A stretch of DNA of 64,000 nt from Pseudoalteromonas aurantia 208 (GTDB lineage: Bacteria > Pseudomonadota > Gammaproteobacteria > Enterobacterales > Alteromonadaceae). The notes under the pieces are model-generated. The model saw nothing but the letters and a program-made list of their open reading frames with translations, was not told the DNA's origin and searched no databases. Numbering within the stretch: position 1 is the stretch's first letter; every line of letters begins with the position of its first letter. The DNA lies in NCBI RefSeq assembly GCF_014858725.1, contig NZ_AQGV01000011.1, positions 248,001-312,000 on the forward strand, read 5' to 3'. Both the position numbers and the translations under genes were made by a program. Positions 58,156 through 64,000 of the stretch are shown here, piece after piece.

Positions 58156-58416
58156 ATGAAATCAAAACTAGTAAATGAGCTTGATAATGTATTAACAAAG
58201 GAGGATTTTTCTAAGTTTATTATAAGTATGATCGCTGACTTTAAAGTTCATTCTGATGATTGGGAAAATCAAGACTTGCCAAGCTTTTTAGAGGCCGTAT
58301 CTGGATGGGTTGAAGACATGGACGGTTTCTATGAGAATCAGGAAAAAGAGTTTCCCGGTGATATAAACTGGAAAATCTTTGCTGATATTTTTTATGCTGC
58401 AAGAATTTACGAATAA
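58156..58416 (+). CDS. immunity protein, cassette 3 (DUF7660-like)
   Basis: The 86-residue acidic protein starts in a TAATG overlap with the toxin remnant. The pattern DWENQDLPSFLEAVSGWVEDM, then WKIFADIFYAARIYE, fits DUF7660 as remembered, a family of immunity proteins. It is intact although its toxin is broken, as expected if immunity is retained against siblings. Confidence 0.75.
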   Translation: MKSKLVNELDNVLTKEDFSKFIISMIADFKVHSDDWENQDLPSFLEAVSGWVEDMDGFYENQEKEFPGDINWKIFADIFYAARIYE

Positions 58417-58431
58417 TAAATAGTTGATATA

Positions 58432-58455
58432 AAAGCCTGCACTAGCGGGCTTTTT
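58432..58455 (+). terminator. rho-independent terminator after cassette 3
   Basis: The stem AAAGCCTGC / GCGGGCTTT with an ACTA loop and one T-G pair is followed by a T-run. Confidence 0.85.
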
Positions 58456-58686
58456 AATGTGCCGCTTGCTGGATCACTGTATCCAGCATTTCCATCTCAA
58501 ACTGCTGCTTTGCTCTTGGTAATTGCCTCACCTGTTCGATCTGCTGTTGCAGCTTCGACGCAGGCCCGCGTTTATTACTTCTCTTAGCTGCTTCTTTGCC
58601 GTGCAGTAGCTCATCGACTGAATTGTGTAAGATCTCTGCTAGCGGCACCAGTGTTGATACCGCTATCCTTAGCCGCCGGTTGATGG
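58454..58686 (-). pseudogene. C-terminal remnant of an XRE-type regulator
   Basis: The minus-strand frame encodes LAEILHNSVDELL, then GPASKLQQQIEQVRQLPRAK and FEMEMLDTVIQQ, the usual C-terminus of short XRE/HTH_3 regulators. The HTH itself is missing. The frame is cut exactly where an Rhs-core copy starts (58687), so the Rhs sequence was joined into it. Confidence 0.7.
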
Positions 58687-59067
58687 GCGTCATCAGAGGT
58701 TGTGCAAGCGCTCAGTTACGATGCCTTTGGGGTGGTACTCAGTGATAGTAACCCAGGGTTTCAGCCCTTTGGTTTTGCGGGAGGATTGTATGACCATGAT
58801 ACGCAGTTAGTGCGTTTTGGCGCGCGGGATTATGACGCCGCCACGGCCCGCTGGACAGCCAAAGACCCAGTGGGGTTTGCAGGAGGAGATACCAACCTGT
58901 ATGCTTATGTTGGTAGCGATCCGGTCAACTTTATAGACCCAACAGGGCATGTTGCATGGCTTGTTTTACCCGCGGTAAAAAGCTTATATGGCTATGCAGA
59001 AGATGTAGCATGGCAAATGTTGGTAGAAGGCAAATCGTTTGGGTGTGTAGCGCTGTTCATAAGGTAA
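58687..59067 (+). pseudogene. Rhs core C-terminal fragment of cassette 4, closed by TAA
   Basis: The segment is nearly identical to 55611-55990 of the full Rhs gene: [33 protein letters not shown] and [11 protein letters not shown]. Where the intact gene reads CVDQQSA, this copy reads CVALFIR and TAA (59065-59067). It has no own translation start beyond a GTG and is separated from the tip by the stop. Confidence 0.85.
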
Positions 59068-59091
59068 CAGAGCGCACTGGCATCAGGGCTT

Positions 59092-59457
59092 ATGAATGCC
59101 TTGCCAGCGGGTATGGTCGCGAAGTATCTTGGGAAGACGACAAGTGCATTAGCAAATGCTTCAAAAGCAGCTTATAAAGCGGCTGATAATATAGCTGGAT
59201 GGGTGCCAAAAAATAAGCACTTGTTAGACTCTACGGCTAAAAGGGCCAGAAAGTTTAATTCTAATAGTTTGAACGATGTTAGAAGTATAGTTCAAGAGGC
59301 ATTAAGATCTCCAGATACTAAATTTATGCCGAATCCCGATGGTGGATTTCGAGTCGTAACTGATCTGGGTAGAAAGATTGGTTCTAAAGGTGAAACTTCA
59401 ATACGAATTGCCGTAGGAGAAAATGGTAAAATATGGACAGCATTTCCTGTGAAATAA
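59092..59457 (+). CDS. orphan Rhs toxin tip, cassette 4
   Basis: The 121-residue frame begins MNALPAGMVAKYLGKTT, then a distinct domain: GWVPKNKHLLDSTAKRARKF, VQEALRSPDTKFMPNPDGGF and VTDLGRKIGSKGETSIRIAV, ending KIWTAFPVK. The GxKGETxIRxxV...TAFP end is shared with many Rhs/CDI nuclease-like tips as recalled; the activity is not assigned. It overlaps the immunity gene by 25 bp. Confidence 0.75.
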   Translation: MNALPAGMVAKYLGKTTSALANASKAAYKAADNIAGWVPKNKHLLDSTAKRARKFNSNSLNDVRSIVQEALRSPDTKFMPNPDGGFRVVTDLGRKIGSKGETSIRIAVGENGKIWTAFPVK

Positions 59458-59861
59458 ACTTTAAAATAGTAACAAAACCGGAAGAACCATATACGGAGTT
59501 GGCGCTTTCTCAGGTTGATGGAAATTTAAATATACGGAATGCCGGTGTTTTAATTTTCAATGAAGACGACATTTGCTTAGCTGAATTTGCAGCAAAGTTG
59601 TCTGCTTGGCTCTGCGAAGGTTATCCCCGTGAATTATTTATATATGAGTCTATGGATTATGAAGAGCCTTATATTATTATGCTTGAGGCGTTTGACGGTG
59701 ATGGCGCTTATTTGTCTTCCCCTTGGATGAATGATGGTATTAGTTCTCCTCTAGTAATTAGACTGGGTGATTTTATTATAGCTGCGAGATTATTCTTAAA
59801 TAAATTTGAAGAAGAGTTATCAAACATAAGCTCAATTTATTGTTACAAAGTACGTGATTAA
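59433..59861 (+). CDS. immunity protein, cassette 4
   Basis: The 142-residue acidic protein starts inside the toxin tip frame (25-bp overlap) with GGAG 10 bp upstream. It contains EFAAKLSAWLCEGYPREL and SMDYEEPYIIMLEAFDGDG. No named family recalled with confidence (possibly DUF7878-like). Function is inferred from position. Confidence 0.7.
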   Translation: MDSISCEINFKIVTKPEEPYTELALSQVDGNLNIRNAGVLIFNEDDICLAEFAAKLSAWLCEGYPRELFIYESMDYEEPYIIMLEAFDGDGAYLSSPWMNDGISSPLVIRLGDFIIAARLFLNKFEEELSNISSIYCYKVRD

Positions 59862-59918
59862 ATTGACTAATGACTATAGTAATAGAGCTAAAAAGGGTTG
59901 GGCACTTGTTCCATAACA

Positions 59919-60149
59919 CCTCCTCATAAATAGATAAAATACCAAGGGCCATTCAAGGCCCTTTTTGTTTTTTAGCATTAAATAGAGTAATAAAATTGTC
60001 ACTCTGAATTTATTTCAGAGTCTATTCTGAAATTGGTATCAAGGTTAAGATGGACCCTGACCTGCGTCAGCGCGACGGATGTGTGAGAGTTGGTATTTTT
60101 AGGCGCAGCTCATGATTGGCGGTAACCTCTGCAAGAAGCCGTAACAGGT
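59919..60149 (+). repeat. inter-cassette block, copy 2
   Basis: Same elements in the same order as copy 1 (56911-57165): CCTCATAAATAGATAAAAT, terminator AAGGGCC...GGCCCTT plus T-run, CTCTGAATTTATTTCAGAG, the CGTCAGCGCGAC motif, and the CAGCTCATGATTGGCGG ... GCCGTAACAGG end that leads into Rhs homology. Confidence 0.85.
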
Positions 60150-60266
60150 TTATATGGCTATGCAGAAGATACTGCATGGCAAATGTTGGTGGAAGGCAAA
60201 TCGTTTGGGTGTGTAGCGCTGTTCATAAGGTAACAGAGCGCACTGGCATCAGGGCTTGTTAATGCC
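60150..60266 (+). pseudogene. Rhs pre-toxin fragment of cassette 5, closed by TAA
   Basis: This is the third copy of the [23 protein letters not shown] segment, again ending CVALFIR and TAA (60231-60233). The reading frame resumes as QSALASGLVNALPAGM. Here the ATG of MNALPAG has become GTT. Confidence 0.8.
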
Positions 60267-60632
60267 TTGCCAGCGGGTATGGTCGCGAAGTATCTTGGGA
60301 AGGTTGGGAAGAAGACAACCGTCGGCAGATGGATGTCACCAGATGAATTGGCAAAAATGCAAAAGACAGGAAAGGTTCAAGAAAGCTACACAGGAACTAC
60401 CCATGTAGCGAATCCAGCTGATGCAGAGTCATTCATTAAACAGACGAAGGTTGGGAATGTTTATGCTGAGTTTGATGTTCCAACTAGTTCACTCAAACAA
60501 ACAAGTCCAGGTTGGGCACAAATTGCAGGGCCGAATTCTGTAGCAGGTAGGTTAGCAGCCAAAAAAGGCCAGCCAATTCCAGAAATGCCAGCTGTTGAAA
60601 ATATCGTCCACAAAGCAACAAAGTTTAGGTGA
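60267..60632 (+). CDS. orphan Rhs toxin tip, cassette 5 (TreTu-like)
   Basis: The frame starts at a TTG, because the ATG of the other tips is lost. It contains PAGMVAKYLGKVGKK, then GRWMSPDELAKMQKTGKVQE, SYTGTTHVANPADAESFI, VYAEFDVPTSSLKQTSPGW and ends IVHKATKFR. This closely resembles, from memory, the TreTu family: Rhs toxins that ADP-ribosylate EF-Tu, described in Salmonella. The domain looks full length, but no delivery part is attached. Overlaps the immunity start (ATGA). Confidence 0.65.
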   Translation: MPAGMVAKYLGKVGKKTTVGRWMSPDELAKMQKTGKVQESYTGTTHVANPADAESFIKQTKVGNVYAEFDVPTSSLKQTSPGWAQIAGPNSVAGRLAAKKGQPIPEMPAVENIVHKATKFR

Positions 60633-60931
60633 TGATAATGCTAAAAGAAGTAGTTAACTGGATTGAATCAAAGTCAAATGTATTTACGATGCATGGTTGT
60701 GAAGTTGAAGTTTTGCATTCACCTGAAGAATCTGAAACACAGAGCATCACAGTGGATTTCGAATGCGAAAATTACTACTGTCGACTGATATTTTGGGATG
60801 CAGGATATGGTCATGTAGAAGTAGTTGACGTCAATACTGAAGAGACTGTTTTAGACCAAAGTTTCGATGTAGTTGAACACTTGCGTACTGAAAAGCCATT
60901 TCATGATTTTTTGATTAAAATGACTAGTTAA
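60629..60931 (+). CDS. immunity protein, cassette 5 (TriTu-like)
   Basis: The 100-residue acidic protein shares an ATGA overlap with the toxin stop; in-frame ATGs at 60632 and 60638 are alternatives. The pattern ITVDFECENYYCRLIFWDAGYGHVEV then VLDQSFDVV fits the TriTu immunity family as remembered, agreeing with the TreTu-like tip upstream. Confidence 0.7.
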   Translation: MMIMLKEVVNWIESKSNVFTMHGCEVEVLHSPEESETQSITVDFECENYYCRLIFWDAGYGHVEVVDVNTEETVLDQSFDVVEHLRTEKPFHDFLIKMTS

Positions 60932-60933
60932 AG

Positions 60934-60980
60934 AGCGCACTGGCATCAGGGCATTATGAATGCCTTGCCAGCGGGTATGG
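60934..60980 (+). repeat. 47-bp pre-toxin scrap at a recombination junction
   Basis: AGCGCACTGGCATCAGGGCA and CTTGCCAGCGGGTATGG are pre-toxin sequence, fused at about 60979 to Rhs core sequence corresponding to 54898 of the full gene (GGGCTGTCACACGCG). It marks a deletion or recombination joint. Confidence 0.75.
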
Positions 60981-61053
60981 GCTGTCACACGCGTTAACGT
61001 ACAACCAATATGGTCAGGTAAGTGCGCAGCATTTTGAGCATGACGCAACCACC

Positions 61054-62454
61054 TTGTACTCAAGTGATTTACAGTTTGATACCGTTGGCCGCGTGACGCA
61101 TAAAGCACAGCAGGTACTTGGTGTTGATGAGGTTGTATTGTATGAGTACGATGACGTAGGGCGATTAGCACAAGTCACACTCGGTGAGGATGTTACCCGT
61201 TATGACTATGACAGCAATGGTAATCGTCTTTCTGTAGAACACGTTAGTGCAGCTGGGACGCAAAATCGAGCGGCGCGCTATGATGCACAAGACCGGTTAA
61301 TTGAATTCGCGGGCTGCCAATATAGCTACAGTGTTGATGGTGAGCTGGCCACTCGTGAATGTGGCACAACTACGCACAGTTACACCTATACCGTGTTCGG
61401 CAACTTGCAAGGGGTGGAGGTGTCTGACAATGGCACGTTGGTAAAACAGATCACCTACCAAATAGATGCCGAACATCGCCGCGTAGGCAAGCACCTTAAT
61501 GGCGAGTTTGTGGCAAGCTTTTTATATGCCGGAGGCTTGAACCCGATTGCGCAGCTCAATGACGCGGGCGAGGTGGTTGCCAGGTTTGTATACGGGTCTC
61601 AATCACATGTGCCTGATTACCTAGAACGTGATGGCAAGCAATACCGTATCATAACCGACCACATAGGCTCAGTGCGTTTGGTGGTTGATGTGGCGTCATC
61701 AGAGGTTATGCAAGCGCTCAGTTACGATGCCTTTGGGGTGCTACTCAGTGATAGTAACCCAGGGTTTCAGCCCTTTGGTTTTGCGGGGGGATTGTATGAC
61801 CATGATACGCAGTTAGTGCGTTTTGGCGCGCGGGATTATGACGCCGCCACGGCCCGCTGGACAGCCAAAGACCCAGTGGGGTTTGCAGGAGGAGATACCA
61901 ACCTGTATGCTTATGTTGGTAGCGATCCGGTCAACTTTATAGACCCAACAGGGCATGTTGCATGGCTTGTTTTACCCGCGGTAAAAAGCTTATATGGCTA
62001 TGCAGAAGATGTAGCATGGCAAATGTTGGTGGAAGGCAAATCGTTTGGGTGTGTAGACCAGCAGAGCGCACTGGCATCAGGGCTTATGAATGCCTTGCCA
62101 GCGGGTATGGTCGCGAAGTATCTTGGGAAGGTTGGGAAAAAAGGACTTAGGGAAGCTGATAATATTGCGAATGGTCCAAAACTGTGGAAACAGTTGACTA
62201 ATGACTCAGCTCGATCATCTTTTAATTCTAGTGGTAGCCTTACCGAAGGCGCTATTAAAAACTCTTCAAAGATAATTGATTCTTCACAGATTAATAATAC
62301 AGCTATTCCTAAAGGTTTCAGTAAATATACGACTGAAACATTTCAATCTCCATCAGGTAATTTTCAAACTCATTTTTATAAAAATGATAAAACTGGAGAA
62401 GTGTTTTATGGCCGAGATTACAAGGTTATATTTAATTCAAAATCAGGAGGGTAG
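61054..62454 (+). CDS. long silent Rhs cassette 6: core fragment plus toxin tip
   Basis: The 466-residue frame begins at a TTG within Rhs homology. Residues 1-350 copy about 54975-56060 of the full gene with only a few base differences, including the core end and an intact CVDQQSALASGLMNALPAG, so no TAA. The tip (last ~105 residues) is new: IDSSQINNTAIPKGFSKYTT, FQSPSGNFQTHFYKNDKTGE, FYGRDYKVIFNSKSGG. Tips of this type (IPKGFSKYTT...FYG.DYK) are frequent in Rhs/CDI toxins as recalled. There is no signal peptide or N-terminal part; homology starts at about 60979. It is probably silent. Confidence 0.8.
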   Translation: MYSSDLQFDTVGRVTHKAQQVLGVDEVVLYEYDDVGRLAQVTLGEDVTRYDYDSNGNRLSVEHVSAAGTQNRAARYDAQDRLIEFAGCQYSYSVDGELATRECGTTTHSYTYTVFGNLQGVEVSDNGTLVKQITYQIDAEHRRVGKHLNGEFVASFLYAGGLNPIAQLNDAGEVVARFVYGSQSHVPDYLERDGKQYRIITDHIGSVRLVVDVASSEVMQALSYDAFGVLLSDSNPGFQPFGFAGGLYDHDTQLVRFGARDYDAATARWTAKDPVGFAGGDTNLYAYVGSDPVNFIDPTGHVAWLVLPAVKSLYGYAEDVAWQMLVEGKSFGCVDQQSALASGLMNALPAGMVAKYLGKVGKKGLREADNIANGPKLWKQLTNDSARSSFNSSGSLTEGAIKNSSKIIDSSQINNTAIPKGFSKYTTETFQSPSGNFQTHFYKNDKTGEVFYGRDYKVIFNSKSGG

Positions 62455-62457
62455 ATG

Positions 62458-62826
62458 ATGAAAGTGAAATGTATAAAATTGCTAGACAATCTGACAAGGG
62501 AACCATTAGAAAGTAGTTCATGGCTTTCAGTCGGTAGGGAATATCAAGTATTATCTGTCCTTATTACAAATAGTTGTCCTGTTGAATATCGGCTAATTGC
62601 TAATGATGGACAAATACCTGCGATGTATAAAGCTGACCAGTTTGAAATGATTAGTAACGTGTTACCTTTAAACTGGGTTGTAAGTTATGATGCTGACTCT
62701 TATTTTGAATTAGCTCCAAAGTCTTGGATTACTCCCGGCTTTTGGGAAGCTTACTTTGATGGTGAACCAGAGGCTATACAGTTATTTAATACTGAGAAAA
62801 ATATCATTTTTAAACAAAATACTTAG
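62458..62826 (+). CDS. immunity protein, cassette 6
   Basis: The 122-residue product follows the toxin tip directly. AGGAGG at 62445-62450 is better spaced for the ATG at 62458 than for that at 62455. It contains WLSVGREYQVLSVLI and VPLNWVVSYD-like strands (VLPLNWVVSYDADSYFEL) and ends NIIFKQNT. No family name is recalled; SH3-like beta pattern possible. Immunity role is inferred from position. Confidence 0.75.
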   Translation: MKVKCIKLLDNLTREPLESSSWLSVGREYQVLSVLITNSCPVEYRLIANDGQIPAMYKADQFEMISNVLPLNWVVSYDADSYFELAPKSWITPGFWEAYFDGEPEAIQLFNTEKNIIFKQNT

Positions 62827-62840
62827 GATTTAAGGCAAAA

Positions 62841-63022
62841 GAGGTCGAGTCACTTACTTCACAGTACCTCCTCATAAATAGATAAAATACCAAGGGTCAT
62901 TCAAGGCCCTTTTTTTTAGGATTAAACAGAGTAATAAAATGTGTCACTCTGAATTTATTTCAGAGTCTATTTTGAAATTGGTATCAAGGTTAAGATGGAC
63001 CCTGACCTGCGTCAGCGCGACG
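62841..63022 (+). repeat. inter-cassette block, copy 3
   Basis: GAGGTCGAGTCACTTACTT, CTCCTCATAAATAGATAAA, a terminator, CTCTGAATTTATTTCAGAG and CTGCGTCAGCGCGACG match copy 1, then the similarity ends. It closes the cassette array on the right. Confidence 0.85.
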
Positions 63023-63048
63023 ACATTTTTAAAGCCCAGCATTTACAG

Positions 63049-63170
63049 GCCCTTTTTGTTTTTTAGGATTAAACAGAGTAATAAAGCTTGTCACTCTGAA
63101 TTTATTTCAGAGCCTATTTTGAAATTGGCATTAAGGTTCAGAGGGGCTCAGACCTGCGTCAGCGCGACGG
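63049..63170 (+). repeat. inter-cassette block, partial copy 4
   Basis: GGCCCTTTTTG, the AAACAGAGTAATAAA motif, CTCTGAATTTATTTCAGAG and CTGCGTCAGCGCGACGG are repeated without a gene in between, directly after copy 3. It is probably a leftover of a lost cassette. Confidence 0.8.
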
Positions 63171-63287
63171 CATTATTAGAGCTAGTTGTGTGTTAAGTGC
63201 GGGAGACAGAGGCATTTAATAAAGAGAGTGCACAGTTAACAAGCTGCTATTGAGACTTATTAACTGTGATAGCTTATTTTGCGAATA

Positions 63288-63596
63288 TTAAACAGTGAGC
63301 GGAGCGTGGTTAATATTTGAGAGCGGTTCATTAATGTCGAATATGACTCCTCGAATGTTTGTTATACCCATTTGTGTCAATCGAGATGAATGCATGTCTA
63401 AGTACTGTTGTGCGTTAGAATGTGTATCAAATAAATAGACTCCGCCGCCCAATGATTGCTCGGCATTAAATGTCCAAATTTTCCAAATCACTCCTGGTTC
63501 AGCGTTAATCGAATTAGCAAGTTCTCGCATTTTTTCCTGCATGTCAGCATTATTTGATACGGGTAAAGTGAAGTCGACTTGTAGTAGTTTAGGCAT
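63288..63596 (-). CDS. YdhR-like monooxygenase
   Basis: The 102-residue product has the small ferredoxin-like antibiotic-biosynthesis-monooxygenase fold of YdhR: KLLQVDFTLPV, then PGVIWKIWTFNAEQSLGGGVYLF and HSSRLTQMGI. E. coli YdhR is of unknown function. It is divergent from a LysR gene, which probably regulates it. Confidence 0.85.
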   Translation of the reverse strand: MPKLLQVDFTLPVSNNADMQEKMRELANSINAEPGVIWKIWTFNAEQSLGGGVYLFDTHSNAQQYLDMHSSRLTQMGITNIRGVIFDINEPLSNINHAPLTV

Positions 63597-63736
63597 TTGA
63601 ATGCTCCATTAATTGCGTGAATGAGATAACTTGCTGCCACATAAGTGCCTTTACAAGTTAGATGCGTTAATCTTAACTCAGTAAAATGAACCGTAAAGTT
63701 CATAATATTGCCATTAATTGTGAGTAAAATTGACAC

Positions 63737-64000
63737 ATGAGATTAAAAACAACGTTGGAGCAATGGAGCACATTAAGTACGATTGATGAGTTCGGTAGTA
63801 TTCAAAGTGCGGCGCAAGAAATGCATAAAAGCCACACAACATTAATTTACTCGATAAGAAAACTAGAAGCGCAGCTCGGTGTTGAACTGCTCGAGGTGGT
63901 CAATAAACGGGCCGTACTCACGGCGATGGGGAAAACACTGTTGCGCAGCGCTAAACCGATTTTAGATCAAGCTAAAGGGCTTGAAGACATCAGTATGGCA
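63737..64000 (+). CDS. LysR-family regulator, truncated by window end
   Basis: The first 88 codons encode a winged helix: LEQWSTLSTIDEFGSIQSAA then AQEMHKSHTTLIYSIRKLEA and LGVELLEV. The 3' end is outside the window. It is divergent from the ydhR-like gene. Confidence 0.88.
   Translation, partial: MRLKTTLEQWSTLSTIDEFGSIQSAAQEMHKSHTTLIYSIRKLEAQLGVELLEVVNKRAVLTAMGKTLLRSAKPILDQAKGLEDISMA

Noticed and set aside
56399..62826. Possibility that the cassette array is an integron cassette array
   Set aside because: No attC-like sites or integrase were seen; repeated blocks are Rhs homology and REP-like terminators.
62939..63196. 85-residue frame with internally repeated CHSEFISE
   Set aside because: It is translation of two tandem copies of the REP-like inter-cassette block and has no independent support.
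63230..63275. Inverted repeat CAGTTAA ... TTAACTG downstream of the ydhR-like gene
   Set aside because: Arms are short with a 20-base loop; could be a weak terminator but not convincing.

Overview
The window looks like chromosome from a marine gammaproteobacterium of the Alteromonadales type, most likely Pseudoalteromonas or a close relative. This is inferred from the AT-rich composition, the tadA - mltF / purL block, the gsk and glsA sequences, an ArfA gene of Shewanella/Pseudoalteromonas type, and many TonB, lipoprotein and outer-membrane products. No rRNA, complete tRNA, CRISPR array or intact transposase gene was seen.

Region 1 (1-16 kb) holds short, mostly monocistronic genes: a TonB-dependent receptor, a secreted catalase-peroxidase, a decayed rtcR tail, an outer-membrane beta-barrel, a LysR/pirin divergent pair, an alpha/beta hydrolase, a metallo-beta-lactamase-fold lipoprotein and another lipoprotein. 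A 189-bp MITE-like repeat follows, then a MATE exporter with a small double-glycine, Cys-rich RiPP-like peptide gene upstream of it. A TetR-controlled three-gene operon (DUF2867-like, TetR, DUF6463-like) faces arfA across a perfect palindrome. The arfA stop codon lies in the loop of a terminator hairpin, the hallmark of tmRNA-dependent control of this gene.

Region 2 (16.8-22.7 kb) is a seven-gene block related to E. coli yjfIJKL: lipoprotein, DUF350 membrane protein, membrane-anchored spermidine-synthase-like protein, DUF2170, PspA/IM30, DUF2491 and a small helical protein. Two copies of a 13-bp palindrome precede the DUF2170 gene. The block suggests a polyamine-linked envelope function that is not understood.

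Region 3 (22.7-43 kb) mixes housekeeping genes (lipoate-ligase-like, gloA, hpf, glsA, gsk, tadA, mltF, purL) with regulatory and accessory genes: an RHH protein, MmcQ/YjbR, two lipoproteins, a HAD phosphatase, a secreted formylglycine-generating-enzyme-like protein beside a CadC-type membrane regulator, and a kinase-less response regulator. The second copy of the 189-bp MITE lies here. A 52-residue basic protein with a perfect Shine-Dalgarno sequence overlaps the tadA 3' end.

Region 4 (43.4-63.2 kb) is the most striking part: one 4,308-residue secreted Rhs/YD-repeat protein carrying SH3b, Ig-like, DUF1566, CAP and Ca-loop modules. It is followed by its immunity gene and an array of at least five further toxin-tip/immunity cassettes. 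Each cassette begins with a copy of the same pre-toxin segment, and cassettes are separated by a repeated terminator/REP-like block. Three silent cassettes share an in-frame TAA between the Rhs core fragment and the toxin tip, while the expressed gene and the last, longest cassette lack it. This looks like a reservoir for swapping toxin tips by homologous recombination. The window ends with a YdhR-like monooxygenase gene and the 5' end of a LysR regulator gene.
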